This document shows positions 13,846 through 14,054 of a stretch of DNA of 14,054 bases, in pieces. Source of the stretch: Chloroflexota bacterium (lineage in GTDB: Bacteria; Chloroflexota; Limnocylindria; P2-11E); assembly GCA_005889445.1 (NCBI GenBank), contig VBGS01000042.1, positions 1 to 14,054 on the forward strand, written 5' to 3'. Below the pieces are notes generated by a model that worked only from the letters and a program-made list of their open reading frames with translations, was not told the origin of the DNA and searched no databases. Each line of letters opens with the position of its first letter. Positions within the stretch are counted from its first letter, which is position 1. The position numbers and the translations under genes are program-made.

Positions 13846-14054
13846 TTATTCGGCCGGCGCGCCGGCCTCTTCGCGCATCGCGTCGTCGACCGCTTGCTGG
13901 AGGATCCAGCCCCACTTCTTTCGTGTTTCGCGCTTGGTCTCCGCGTCCGGGCCGATCGCGATCGGAAAGCGATCTCGCCATTCCCACGGCTTGGTCGCGT
14001 CGATGATCAGCCGCGAGTTGAAGCCCTTGCTCTCGGGTGGGATCGCCGGATCGA
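13846..14054 (-). CDS. UbiD-family decarboxylase, C-terminal part (runs off right edge)
   Basis: The last 68 codons of a gene entering from the right, ending in TAA at 13846-13848. The peptide contains SKGFNSRLIIDATKPWEWRD, then RFPIAIGPDAETKRETRKKW and GWILQQAVDDAMREEA. The SRLIIDATKPWEW block followed by a charged helix is the recognisable tail of many UbiD-family decarboxylases (the S(K/R)(L/M)xIDAT motif). The full-length UbiD in the middle of the window lacks this motif, so this is a different subgroup and a different gene. It is directly joined to the alpha/beta hydrolase. With only the tail visible the assignment is moderate; the catalytic residues lie outside the window. Confidence 0.65.
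   Translation of the reverse strand, partial: DPAIPPESKGFNSRLIIDATKPWEWRDRFPIAIGPDAETKRETRKKWGWILQQAVDDAMREEAGAPAE

Overview
The window is a gene-dense, high-GC bacterial segment with no rRNA, tRNA, CRISPR array or insertion sequence that I can see. Codon use, GTG and CTG starts, stop/start overlaps and a lipoprotein with a Thr/Pro/Ala-rich linker after the lipobox suggest a soil or freshwater Chloroflexota-like or actinobacterial-like genome. That placement is a low-confidence inference. The longest stretches without a gene are about 70 to 85 bases.

Layout. (1) Positions 1-3894, minus strand, form one operon read right to left: a substrate-binding lipoprotein, a fused two-domain permease, an ATPase, and the first 96 residues of a UbiD-family decarboxylase that runs off the left edge. 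Both the ATPase and the permease appear to lack internal segments. (2) Positions 3895-3972 are the divergent promoter region. (3) Positions 3967-5675, plus strand, hold a TauB/SsuB-type ATPase and a TauC/SsuC-type permease with no binding protein beside them. (4) Positions 5761-6150 encode a small VOC-fold protein followed by a strong hairpin. (5) Positions 6224-12641, plus strand, form a tightly packed operon: GntR/FCD regulator, full-length UbiD-family decarboxylase, flavin reductase-like protein, UbiX flavin prenyltransferase, class II aldolase/adducin protein, MFS transporter and a DUF1684 protein. (6) Positions 12686-13009 encode a YflT/GSP17M-like stress protein. It shares its stop region tail to tail with a minus-strand pair: an alpha/beta hydrolase and, at the right edge, the last 68 residues of what looks like another UbiD-family decarboxylase.

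Working model. UbiX makes prenylated FMN from reduced FMN and a dimethylallyl phosphate donor, and UbiD enzymes need this cofactor for reversible decarboxylation of aromatic or alpha,beta-unsaturated acids. A flavin reductase could supply the reduced FMN. A perfect 6-3-6 inverted repeat, AATGGT-CAT-ACCATT, lies just upstream of the GntR gene. A one-mismatch copy lies in the divergent promoter between the two ABC transporter operons, 2.3 kb away. The simplest reading is that one GntR/FCD regulator controls two ABC importers, at least two UbiD decarboxylases, the cofactor-making genes and an MFS carrier, as an uptake and decarboxylation system for an unidentified organic (possibly aromatic) acid. 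The substrate cannot be read from the sequence.
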